DNA of 7,038 nt from a bacterium (GTDB lineage Bacteria; Bacteroidota; Bacteroidia; Bacteroidales; Bacteroidaceae), in the NCBI GenBank assembly GCA_004562975.1, contig SFQP01000068.1, positions 1 through 7,038 on the forward strand, read 5' to 3'. The position numbers and the translations under genes were made by a program. Under the pieces are notes generated by a model. The model ran no database searches and was not told the origin of the DNA. It worked only from the letters and a program-made list of their open reading frames with translations. Shown here piece after piece: positions 1 through 6,000 of this stretch (its first letter is position 1; each line of letters starts with the position of its first letter).

Positions 1-17
1 GAGGGTGTATCATAATT
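1..17 (+). repeat. Left terminal inverted repeat of the IS
   Basis: GAGGGTGTATCATAATT matches the inward-read right end at 16 of 17 positions. It may extend to the left of the window: the right end would continue outward as GAG, but the equivalent left bases are not visible. Confidence 0.8.
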
Positions 18-69
18 CAGTTTTTCCGTCCACCCTCACTGTGCGTGGCAATCGAGACAGAGACGAGGC

Positions 70-1722
70 TCAAGCGGCCATTTTTGGGCAATCTGGCCAA
101 AATATCCGAATCTCGGGGCGTATAATCCGAAAAACAAGGCAAAGCAGACCTGATTGGGGCGTATTTCCCCCGTTTCGGGCCTGTTTTGCCATTTTGGAGC
201 ACAGCTTCTTTAGATTGAAGCCAATGGCGAAGAAGGCAAAGTCCATTTTGACCTTGTCTAGACCTACATGACGGAACCGTTTGTACGCCATATCGTATTT
301 TATCTGTCCAAAGACGGCTTCGGGCTCGATGCATCTTCGCTTCCGATGCTCAAGACCTTCTTCGGAGGTCAGTCGCTCCCGGGCCTTACGGCGGTATTCC
401 GCCAGACGGTAGTTGACTTCGATGATTCTATCGCCTTGGGCCTTATGGCAGCATCCCCTCAGAGGACATCCCTCACAACGCTGTGCTTTGTACCGGACGC
501 TTTCGGTCTCATACCCGCTTTCGGTATGTGAGGTGACCGTTCCAATGCGTTCCATGTGCTGCCCCATTGGACATACGTAGTAGTCTTCGCTGGCATTATA
601 ATAAAATGCTTGCTGACTGAATGGGTCTGGCTCATAGTTCTTACGCTGCTCGCGATGGAACCAGTTGTACTTGACAAAGGCCTCGATTCCGGCCTCTTCC
701 ATGAAGCGGTAGTTCTCTTCCGACCCGTACCCGGAGTCTGCGACACCTACCTGAGGGAGCTTGCCGTAGCGGCTGAGGAAAGATTTGTAAAACGGTATCA
801 TCGTCAATGTGTCTCCCGGGTTTTGGAAGAGTCCGAAATCAACGATGAACTGGTTCTCCGTTGCTATCTGCAGGTTATATCCGGGCTTTGTCAGGCCGTC
901 GTTCATGGCGTCTTCCTTCATGTGCATGAACGTGGCATCTTGGTCGGTCTTGGAATACGAGTTGCGGTCGCCCATTATGCGCAGTTTCTCATCATACTCG
1001 TCCAGTTTGTCGGCATGTGCCTCGAGCTGCTTGATCTTCTTCCGGTGCTCTTTACGCTGCTTCTTCTCTTCCTCGGTCTTGGGGGCAGGGTCTTCCTCGA
1101 GGTGGCGTTTCCAGTTTGCGGCAATGTTTCTCAGGTCCGAGGGTGTAAAAGTTTGCCCTCCCTCCTGCTCGGCGTTCTCCTGTGCGATGGATTCATCTAT
1201 CTGCTGAAGGAGAGCCTTTATCTTGCGCATAAGTCTGTCCCGGTTACTTTCCGTGGACTTGCGCCATACAAAAGTAAATTTGTTGGCCTTGGACTCAATC
1301 TTGGTGCCGTCGATATACTCCACGTCCAGCGTGATATATCCACTCTGGGCAAGCCACAGCACCAATTCGGTGAATACACGATTGATATCTTCCTTGACCC
1401 GGTTGCGGAAGCGGTTAATCGTGTTGAAGTCGGGCTTCTCGTACCCTGCAAGCCAAATAAAGTGGATATCTCGTTTCAAGGCCTCCTCTATCTTTCGGCA
1501 GGAATACAGGTTGTTCATGTAGCCATAGATGATTGCCTTGAGCATCATCTTGGGGTGATAAGGACTGCGGCCGCGCTCCCTATAAAGTTTCTTGAAATCC
1601 TCGAGTTTGAGAGCATCAACCATTGCGCTGACAAGGCGCACGGGGGCATTTTCCGCTATATCTTCATCGATACGCTGCGGAAAAAGGATTAGTTGGTTGG
1701 GATTATATTCTCTAAAGTGCAC
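70..1722 (-). CDS. IS1182-family DDE transposase
   Basis: A 550-residue transposase that would cut and rejoin the ends of its own element. Residues about 1-125 (FREYNPNQLILFPQ, then SPYHPKMMLKAIIYGYMNN) look like the DUF772/InsH-type N-terminal domain. The probable catalytic triad is D138 (YIDGTKIESKANKFTF), D329 (GVADSGYGSEENYRF) and E468 (IEPEAVFGQIKYDMAYKRF; E466 is the alternative). A lysine- and glutamate-rich, probably helical insertion spans about 160-250. Cysteines at 384, 416, 419 and 424/425 form the small Cys cluster typical of the family's C-terminal DDE domain. No stop or frameshift interrupts it. The start used is GTG at 1722, because the frame contains no upstream ATG before a TGA at 1740-1738; the codons just upstream read I-S-K before VHFREYN, so the true start may be slightly different. 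The gene is alone in its IS and transcribed leftward. Confidence 0.9.
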   Translation of the reverse strand: MHFREYNPNQLILFPQRIDEDIAENAPVRLVSAMVDALKLEDFKKLYRERGRSPYHPKMMLKAIIYGYMNNLYSCRKIEEALKRDIHFIWLAGYEKPDFNTINRFRNRVKEDINRVFTELVLWLAQSGYITLDVEYIDGTKIESKANKFTFVWRKSTESNRDRLMRKIKALLQQIDESIAQENAEQEGGQTFTPSDLRNIAANWKRHLEEDPAPKTEEEKKQRKEHRKKIKQLEAHADKLDEYDEKLRIMGDRNSYSKTDQDATFMHMKEDAMNDGLTKPGYNLQIATENQFIVDFGLFQNPGDTLTMIPFYKSFLSRYGKLPQVGVADSGYGSEENYRFMEEAGIEAFVKYNWFHREQRKNYEPDPFSQQAFYYNASEDYYVCPMGQHMERIGTVTSHTESGYETESVRYKAQRCEGCPLRGCCHKAQGDRIIEVNYRLAEYRRKARERLTSEEGLEHRKRRCIEPEAVFGQIKYDMAYKRFRHVGLDKVKMDFAFFAIGFNLKKLCSKMAKQARNGGNTPQSGLLCLVFRIIRPEIRIFWPDCPKMAA

Positions 1723-1743
1723 CTTTGATATCTTTATTCATTG

Positions 1744-1776
1744 TATATCACAAAGATACAAAATCTTTGTGATATA
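1744..1776. repeat. Perfect 14-bp-arm palindrome over the IS promoter
   Basis: TATATCACAAAGAT (1744-1757) and ATCTTTGTGATATA (1763-1776) are perfect reverse complements around a 5-nt centre. The structure covers the -7 box. It could be an operator, or a hairpin formed only in transcripts that enter the IS from its right flank. Confidence 0.75.
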
Positions 1777-1781
1777 GCAAA
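1751..1781 (-). promoter_or_regulatory. Bacteroidetes-type promoter of the transposase
   Basis: On the minus strand TTTG (1781-1778) is followed after 19 bp by TATCTTTG (1758-1751). This matches the Bacteroidetes -33 TTTG and -7 TAnnTTTG consensus at the accepted spacing. Transcription would begin near 1746, leaving a leader of roughly 24 nt before GTG 1722. The -7 box lies in one arm of a perfect palindrome, so a protein bound there, or cruciform formation, could affect transcription (inference). Confidence 0.6.
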
Positions 1782-1810
1782 GCCCTGACTTGAGAAAGTC
1801 GGGGCCTTGC
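1777..1810. repeat. 15-bp imperfect hairpin inside the IS right end
   Basis: GCAAAGCCCTGACTT (1777-1791) pairs with AAGTCGGGGCCTTGC (1796-1810) around GAGA, with one mismatch and one wobble. It is terminator-like but has only a short T-run. Its position, just outside the transposase promoter, suits a barrier against transcription from neighbouring DNA, as described for other IS elements (inference). Confidence 0.6.
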
Positions 1811-1840
1811 TTTAAGTATTAACAGCATATTTTGAGGGGC

Positions 1841-1857
1841 AATTTTGATACACCCTC
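1841..1857 (-). repeat. Right terminal inverted repeat of the IS
   Basis: Read on the minus strand it is GAGGGTGTATCAAAATT, the partner of bases 1-17. It lies about 120 bp upstream of the transposase start, with the promoter and two hairpins in between. Confidence 0.8.
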
Positions 1858-1970
1858 CTCGACCTCCGCAGGAGGGAGAGTTCATAGCCCACGGGCAAGC
1901 GACCGTAGGGAGCGGCGCCCTGGGTAACGCGGCATGCCCGCATCGCGCTGTAAGTGCAAAAGTATGAAAA

Positions 1971-1985
1971 GGGGGCAGCGCCCCC
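1971..1985. repeat. Small hairpin GGGGGC-AGC-GCCCCC
   Basis: A perfect 6-bp stem with a 3-nt loop in the centre of the large inverted repeat. Confidence 0.7.
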
Positions 1986-2022
1986 GGTGTGCGAGAGTTC
2001 AAAGGGTCTATCATCGCTTAGC

Positions 2023-2037
2023 GAGGGCGTTGCCCTC
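2023..2037. repeat. Small hairpin GAGGGC-GTT-GCCCTC
   Basis: A perfect 6-bp stem with a 3-nt loop, the same geometry as the hairpin at 1971-1985. The two flank the middle of the large inverted repeat. Confidence 0.7.
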
Positions 2038-2131
2038 TCCTAAGACTTTTGCACTTACAGCGCGACGTGGGCTCGGGCGGCCCTACCCAGGGCGCCGCTC
2101 CCTTCGTTCGCTCTGCCACAGGGCTATGGAC

Positions 2132-2152
2132 AAACCCGCCTACGTCGGGTTT
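2132..2152. repeat. Hairpin AAACCCG ... CGGGTTT
   Basis: A perfect 7-bp stem with a 7-nt loop. It lies in the segment present only in the right arm of the large inverted repeat. Confidence 0.65.
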
Positions 2153-2153
2153 G

Positions 2154-2172
2154 GGATGGCCTTCAGCCATCC
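2154..2172. repeat. Hairpin GGATGGC-CTTCA-GCCATCC
   Basis: A perfect 7-bp stem with a 5-nt loop, immediately after the preceding hairpin and in the same right-arm insertion. Confidence 0.7.
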
Positions 2173-2219
2173 TCCGCCCCGTTGAACTCTCCCCCGACAG
2201 CAATAAATACGTGCAAAAA

Positions 2220-2240
2220 ATTGCCAAGGCCCTTGGCAAT
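2220..2240. repeat. Hairpin ATTGCCAAGG-C-CCTTGGCAAT
   Basis: A perfect 10-bp inverted repeat with a single central base. Its right half is the start of the first 22-bp repeat unit, so it also acts as the left boundary of that array. Confidence 0.75.
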
Positions 2241-2300
2241 ACGATTGCCAGCCGCGGGTAATGCGATTGCCAGCCGCAGGTACTCAAAGTGCCAGCCGCG
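2235..2300. repeat. Palindromic tandem array 1: three 22-bp units
   Basis: Units at 2235-2256, 2257-2278 and 2279-2300 follow the consensus GGYAATRCGATTGCCAGCCG. Units 1 and 2 contain the inverted repeat GGYAAT...ATTGCC, and unit 3 is degenerate in its first half. There are no unique spacers, so this is not CRISPR. The period and the GCCAGCCGC segment match the second array at 2639-2726. Confidence 0.8.
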
Positions 2301-2321
2301 GGGTGTGTCAAAATGCTCACA

Positions 2322-2348
2322 AGCGTTGAAATTGCGGCGGTGCGCCGC
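2322..2348 (+). repeat. Dispersed GC-rich module, copy A
   Basis: AGCGTTGAAATTGCGGCGG, then TGCGCCGC. It recurs at 2411-2430 (AGCGTTGAAGCTGCGGCGGG) and in part at 2608-2630 (TGTTGATACTGCGGCGGTGC). The GCGGTGCGCC core appears again in the leader of the downstream gene. Confidence 0.65.
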
Positions 2349-2353
2349 TAGGA

Positions 2354-2375
2354 GGTGCTGTCCATTGACGGCACC
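2354..2375. repeat. GTCCATTGAC-core hairpin A
   Basis: GGTGC (2354-2358) pairs with GCACC (2371-2375) around the 12-nt core TGTCCATTGACG. This is the shortest of three hairpins that share this core. Confidence 0.7.
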
Positions 2376-2410
2376 AGGGGCGAAGTCTGGACGGTAAGAA
2401 TCAGTGCAAT

Positions 2411-2430
2411 AGCGTTGAAGCTGCGGCGGG
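2411..2430 (+). repeat. Dispersed GC-rich module, copy B
   Basis: AGCGTTGAAGCTGCGGCGGG is a direct repeat of the segment beginning at 2322. Like copy A it is followed by a GTCCATTGAC-core hairpin, so module plus hairpin looks like a duplicated unit. Confidence 0.65.
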
Positions 2431-2464
2431 GTGCCTCCTAGCGGGCACTGCGGCGCAGCTTAGT

Positions 2465-2490
2465 AGTGCCATGTCCATTGACGTGGCACT
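2465..2490. repeat. GTCCATTGAC-core hairpin B
   Basis: AGTGCCA (2465-2471) and TGGCACT (2484-2490) pair perfectly around TGTCCATTGACG (2472-2483). It differs from the reverse complement of hairpin C only at one base pair of the stem. Confidence 0.8.
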
Positions 2491-2505
2491 CGCGGCGAAG
2501 CCGCG
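2491..2505. repeat. Hairpin CGCGGC-GAA-GCCGCG
   Basis: A perfect 6-bp GC stem with a GAA loop, abutting hairpin B. Confidence 0.7.
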
Positions 2506-2527
2506 ATTACTGCGGCCAAGAATAGGC

Positions 2528-2547
2528 GTCGCGGCCGGCGCCGCGAC
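2528..2547. repeat. Hairpin GTCGCGGC-CGGC-GCCGCGAC
   Basis: A perfect 8-bp GC stem with a 4-nt loop. It lies between hairpins B and C and could be the apex of a larger stem formed by pairing B with C. Confidence 0.7.
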
Positions 2548-2555
2548 AAGTGCTG

Positions 2556-2581
2556 AGTCCCACGTCAATGGACATGGGACT
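2556..2581. repeat. GTCCATTGAC-core hairpin C, opposite orientation
   Basis: AGTCCCA (2556-2562) and TGGGACT (2575-2581) pair perfectly around CGTCAATGGACA, the reverse complement of the core in hairpins A and B. Confidence 0.8.
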
Positions 2582-2607
2582 ACTAGCGGGGCACTGCGGC
2601 AGATTTG

Positions 2608-2630
2608 TGTTGATACTGCGGCGGTGCGCC
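2608..2630 (+). repeat. Dispersed GC-rich module, partial copy C
   Basis: TGTTGATACTGCGGCGGTGC followed by GCC resembles copies A and B. It sits directly before the second 22-bp array. Confidence 0.5.
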
Positions 2631-2638
2631 CAGCAGCG

Positions 2639-2726
2639 GGGAATCAAATTCCCAGCCGCTGGGAATCGAATTCCCAGCCCTTGGGAATCGTGTTCCCAGC
2701 CGCTGGGAATCGGTGTCCCAAGGGCT
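2639..2726. repeat. Palindromic tandem array 2: four 22-bp units
   Basis: Units at 2639-2660, 2661-2682, 2683-2704 and 2705-2726 follow GGGAATCGAATTCCCAGCCG plus CT. Each unit is an inverted repeat (GGGAAT...ATTCCC, weaker in units 3 and 4). Each junction is also palindromic (CCCAGCCGCTGGG, CCCAGCCCTTGGG), so every arm has two possible partners. No spacers are present. A protein-binding or iteron-like role is possible, but no replication gene is seen. Confidence 0.85.
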
Positions 2727-2813
2727 GTGGGAATTTCATCCGAGGCGACAGGGGCGGTTTTCCCCCTCCTCAAAAGCACGTCGCACGACCCTCATCGCCG
2801 GCGGCGAAAGGGC

Positions 2814-2862
2814 AAAATCTTTCTCAATGCGTAAAAAATCTTTCTCAATTTTACAAAATCTT
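2814..2862 (+). promoter_or_regulatory. Phased AAAATCTT direct repeats upstream of the surface gene
   Basis: AAAATCTTTCTCAAT occurs at 2814-2828 and again at 2835-2849, followed by the shorter AAAATCTT at 2855-2862. Spacings of 21 and 20 bp are about two helical turns, as expected for binding sites on one face of DNA. They lie 45-95 bp upstream of the -7 element. An operator role is inference. Confidence 0.4.
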
Positions 2863-2906
2863 ATGCCGCAGAGGCTCTTGATGACAAAAATAAGCGAAAA
2901 AACGCG

Positions 2907-2914
2907 TAACTTTG
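2907..2914 (+). promoter_or_regulatory. Bacteroidetes -7 promoter element TAACTTTG
   Basis: An exact match to TAnnTTTG, placed upstream of the large secreted-protein gene. Transcription would start near 2920, giving a leader of about 110 nt. No good -33 TTTG lies 19-21 bp upstream; the nearest TTG (2878-2880) is 26 bp away, so the promoter may be weak or dependent on an activator. Confidence 0.5.
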
Positions 2915-2933
2915 CAGGCAATTCCTTTATATG

Positions 2934-2947
2934 GCGGTGCGCCGCCA
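2934..2947 (+). repeat. Leader hairpin GGCGG-TGCG-CCGCC
   Basis: A 5-bp GC stem with a 4-nt loop in the predicted 5' leader, about 85 nt before the start codon. It repeats the GCGGTGCGCC motif found at 2336-2348 and 2621-2630. Confidence 0.5.
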
Positions 2948-3032
2948 CGATGACCGGCATGGCTGCGTGTCCCTGCCAACGCTGCTAACTCTACGCTTTT
3001 ATCACTACTCTATATTCAACAAACGTAACATT

Positions 3033-6000
3033 ATGCAACGTATTTTACCCCCCCCCCCAGTCGCTAAACTGTGCTTAGCGCTGCTTTGCCTCGTGCTCTT
3101 CGCGGGCACAATGCCTGCTTCTGCGCAGACGCAGAAAGACGAGGACAAAAAATGGTCCTATCCTACCAGCGAAACTTTGGCTAGATTCCCCTTCGACGGC
3201 GGTGACGGTACACAAGATGACCCCATCCGTATAAGAACCGCCCAGCAGTTGGCCAACTTCGCCTACATGGTCAACAAGGGCGAGACGTTTAAGGGCAAGT
3301 ACTTCCTCTTGACCGACGACATCGTGCTCAACGAGGGCGTCATGACCGATGACGGTCAGTACAATAGTTCCGGCGCCTCCAAATTTACCCCGTGGACAAC
3401 CATTGGCGCACCTGGTGCTTTCAAAACCGACACCTTCGAAGGCTTCTTCGACGGCGGCGGCCATACCATCTATGGTTTCTATCAGAATTTCCCCAACGAG
3501 GCAAAAGACCAATACTATCCGCGCGGCTTTTTCGGCTGTTTGGCCAACGCCATCATCAGCAACCTCACCATCAGCCACAGTTACCTCTATTCTACCGGCT
3601 TTGGCTGGCAGAACGGTCCAGGCTTCTTCTGCGGCGAAGCCGAAAACACCACCTTCTCCAATTGCCACGTGGTCAACGCCTATTTCTACGAGCGCACGGA
3701 TGACCTCCGCCCAAGATATATCGGCGGCCTGCTGGCCAGAGGTACGGGTGTGGAAATCAAAGACTGCACCTTCGACGGGCAGATAGTTGTGGACGCACAG
3801 ACTATTAGGAACGACCTGAACGTCGGCGGCCTTGTCGGCCACCTGCGGTACAATGCCAATAAGGTGACGGGCTGCAAGACCTCCGGCAGCCTCAAGATTA
3901 CCGAAAACTATGGTTACAATACAAGCCTCATCAGGGTGGGCGGTCAAATAGGCTACCTCACGTCCACGCTGACCCTCAACCGCTGCCTGAATGCGATGGA
4001 CATCGAAGTGCACAAGGAAATGGTTGAGAGTCATGACAAGGAAGCGTTCACCACACTTTATGTCGGCGGCATTGGCGGCTATTGGGAAGTTAAGGAGAGC
4101 GACCTCAACATCGGCAATTGCGTCAATCTGGGCAACATCACCGTGGGCGGCAAGGATGAGAACCTGTATATGCAGGACGACAAACTGATGCTGAGCGGCA
4201 TCGCCACGGTCCGACACATGGTTGATGGTTTGGATAACAAGACGCTTAACGTGTCCGATTGTGCCAACTACGGCAACCTCAACGTGCTGGCCAACGTTTT
4301 TGATTGCGAAAAACCGGACGAGCAAGTGCTGGCCGCCGGCTGCTGCGGGATTGAATCCAAGTGGGCCGGCAACCTCAACAGCGAATGGACGCGCTGCATC
4401 TCCGTGAGCGACGGAAACGACCTGACCCCCGGCGGCAAAGCCATCCGCTTCGCCCCCATCATGCAGTTGGTTGATCGCGTGGAAGAGGACGCGAAATATA
4501 TCAAGAGCGTAAACTCCTGCTACTACTATACCAACATCACCGGCTCACAAATCAGCATTCCTTCCAGTTGGACTTACGGGAAGGATTACGCCGCAGATAA
4601 GAGCAGTTTCAAAGATAAAACGCCCTTTACCGTCTATGCCGTGGCGCCCTGGACGTTCCTGACCGCAGACGACAGCGAGAAGTGGAATGGCTATGCCGTG
4701 CCCTACACGCCCTTCTTCACCATGACCAAGCTCTCGGGCAAGGGTACCGCCGATGAACCCTACCTCATCACCAACGAGAAGGAACTCTACAGCCTCAACA
4801 CCATCATGAGCAATATCGGCGACAAGGCCTACCGCGCCCATTACCGTTTGGAGAAGGACCTGGACATGAGCAACATGGGCGCTGTTCCCAGAATATACAA
4901 CAGTAACGACCCAACCCCCTCCGCGTTTGCCTTCTACGGCACCTTCGATGGCCACGGCCACTACATCAATGGCCTGCGCCTCAAGAGCAGTGCCCTGTTC
5001 CATCATCTGGGCAGCGGCGCCGTGGTGAAGAACCTTGTGCTCACCAACTTCCGCGGAAACGACACCAAAAACAGCAACACTTCCATCGCCATGTACAATT
5101 CCGGCACGATAGAAGACTGTAGCGTGTTCGGCACCATTTCCTCGCTGCGTAACGATATCACAGATAATTTAAAGGTCGTCGCCTCTGGTATCGCCGGCAA
5201 CGTATATGAGGGTGGTGTCATCCGCCGTTGCGCGTTCAAGGGCACGCTCAAAGTATCTCCCAAAATGGCAGACGGCACGTCGCTGTCCAATGTCACCACC
5301 AACTATGAGACGGGCGGTATCACCAACTATGTCTATGGCACGGTGGAGCAGTGCTACGCCTCCTTCGACCTCGTTATCGAAGATGACTTCAACGGCACGA
5401 CTTCGAAGAAATATGGCATAGGTTATGCCATCGCATCCAACTCCATCCAAAACTGTGCCTACGTCTGCGATGCGATTCCTGCCATGGCCTCCGACGTCAG
5501 CAAGTGTGCCTCCGAGGCCGATATCACCCTCGACAAGCTTGGCGCCGACGCCGGCAGCGTATGGAAGCAGGGCGCTTTCCGCCCCGTCAACACGACTTCA
5601 AAGCACCTGACCGTCACCGACCCCGCCGGCCAGCCCACCTACCTCGACCTCTGCCCCGACGATGCCTGGACGCCCAACAAGGTCTATACCCTTACGCTGA
5701 GCGCCGACAACGCCGAAGACCGCGTGCTGCAACAGTTCAAGAACCTCGCGCTCTACAATCCGCAGAGCAATACGTCCTACATAATCAACCTCGAGCTCGA
5801 CCGCGAAAAGGAGAGTTTTGACTACACCCCCGCCGCTGACTGCACCGCCACGAAGGGCGCCACTACCATCACGCTCAAGAAGGAAGACGCCCTCACCGGT
5901 GCGCCGGGCCACTACCTGCTCTGCCTGCCCTGTCCGCTGCGCACGGCCGACCTGCCCGCGGGCTCTCAGCTCCATGGCCTGGGCTATTTCCCCGAGAATG

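Larger units (their letters stand above)
1..1857 (-). mobile_element. IS1182-family insertion sequence, apparently complete
   Basis: Imperfect terminal inverted repeats (GAGGGTGTATCATAATT at the left, GAGGGTGTATCAAAATT read inward from the right; 16 of 17 match) bracket a single DDE transposase gene that fills most of the element. The length of about 1.86 kb and the one-gene layout fit the IS1182 family. The reading frame is open throughout, so the element may still be mobile. The left end falls on the first base of the window, so the exact left boundary and any target duplication cannot be seen. The base just beyond the right repeat continues CTCGACCTCC. Family assignment rests on protein motifs and length, not on a database match. 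Confidence 0.85.
1874..2193. repeat. Roughly 320-bp interrupted inverted repeat
   Basis: Four matched blocks run in mirrored order. Perfect 21-bp arms lie at 1943-1963 and 2045-2065, with core CTGTAAGTGCAAAAGT. Perfect 20-bp arms lie at 1907-1926 and 2084-2103 (AGGGAGCGGCGCCCTGGGTA). Next come CATAGCCC (1883-1890) with GGGCTATG (2121-2128), and GGGAGAGTTC (1874-1883) with GAACTCTCCC (2184-2193). The intervening sequences are diverged but similar in length, except for about 55 extra bases in the right arm. The 81-nt centre carries two small hairpins. It could be a MITE-like or large palindromic intergenic element; no gene within it is supported. Confidence 0.85.
1858..2930. other. 1.07-kb structured stretch without a convincing gene
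   Basis: No open frame here has a recognisable product, plausible start context or family-like composition on either strand. The frames that exist run through inverted and tandem repeats. The DNA is GC-rich and full of stem-loops up to about 2810, then turns AT-rich toward the promoter of the next gene. The separate repeats are listed individually. No tRNA or rRNA is apparent. Confidence 0.7.

Noticed and set aside
556..1692. Long plus-strand open frame opposite the transposase (378 aa)
   Set aside because: It is antisense to a clear DDE transposase, has no recognisable motif, and its content follows from the codon use of the minus strand.
1858..1862. Target-site duplication of the IS
   Set aside because: The left flank is outside the window, so no duplication can be compared.
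2235..2726. Possible CRISPR array
   Set aside because: The repeats are directly adjacent with no unique spacers, the units are only 22 bp, and no cas gene is present.
2639..2726. Iteron cluster of a plasmid origin
   Set aside because: The 22-bp period is suggestive, but the units are palindromic and no replication initiator gene or AT-rich unwinding region adjoins the array in this window.
2471..2881. 136-aa open frame across the repeat region
   Set aside because: It runs through hairpins and the 22-bp array, so its residues merely repeat with the DNA; no domain or start signal supports it.
2931..3032. Upstream in-frame ATG at 2931 as the start of the surface gene
   Set aside because: It lies within about 12 bp of the predicted transcription start and adds 34 residues that would bury the signal peptide; ATG 3033 gives a normal exported protein.
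3075..4325. 416-aa minus-strand frame opposite the GLUG gene
   Set aside because: It shadows a GC-rich gene whose sense strand has a signal peptide and repeat motifs; the antisense product shows no domain and no promoter.
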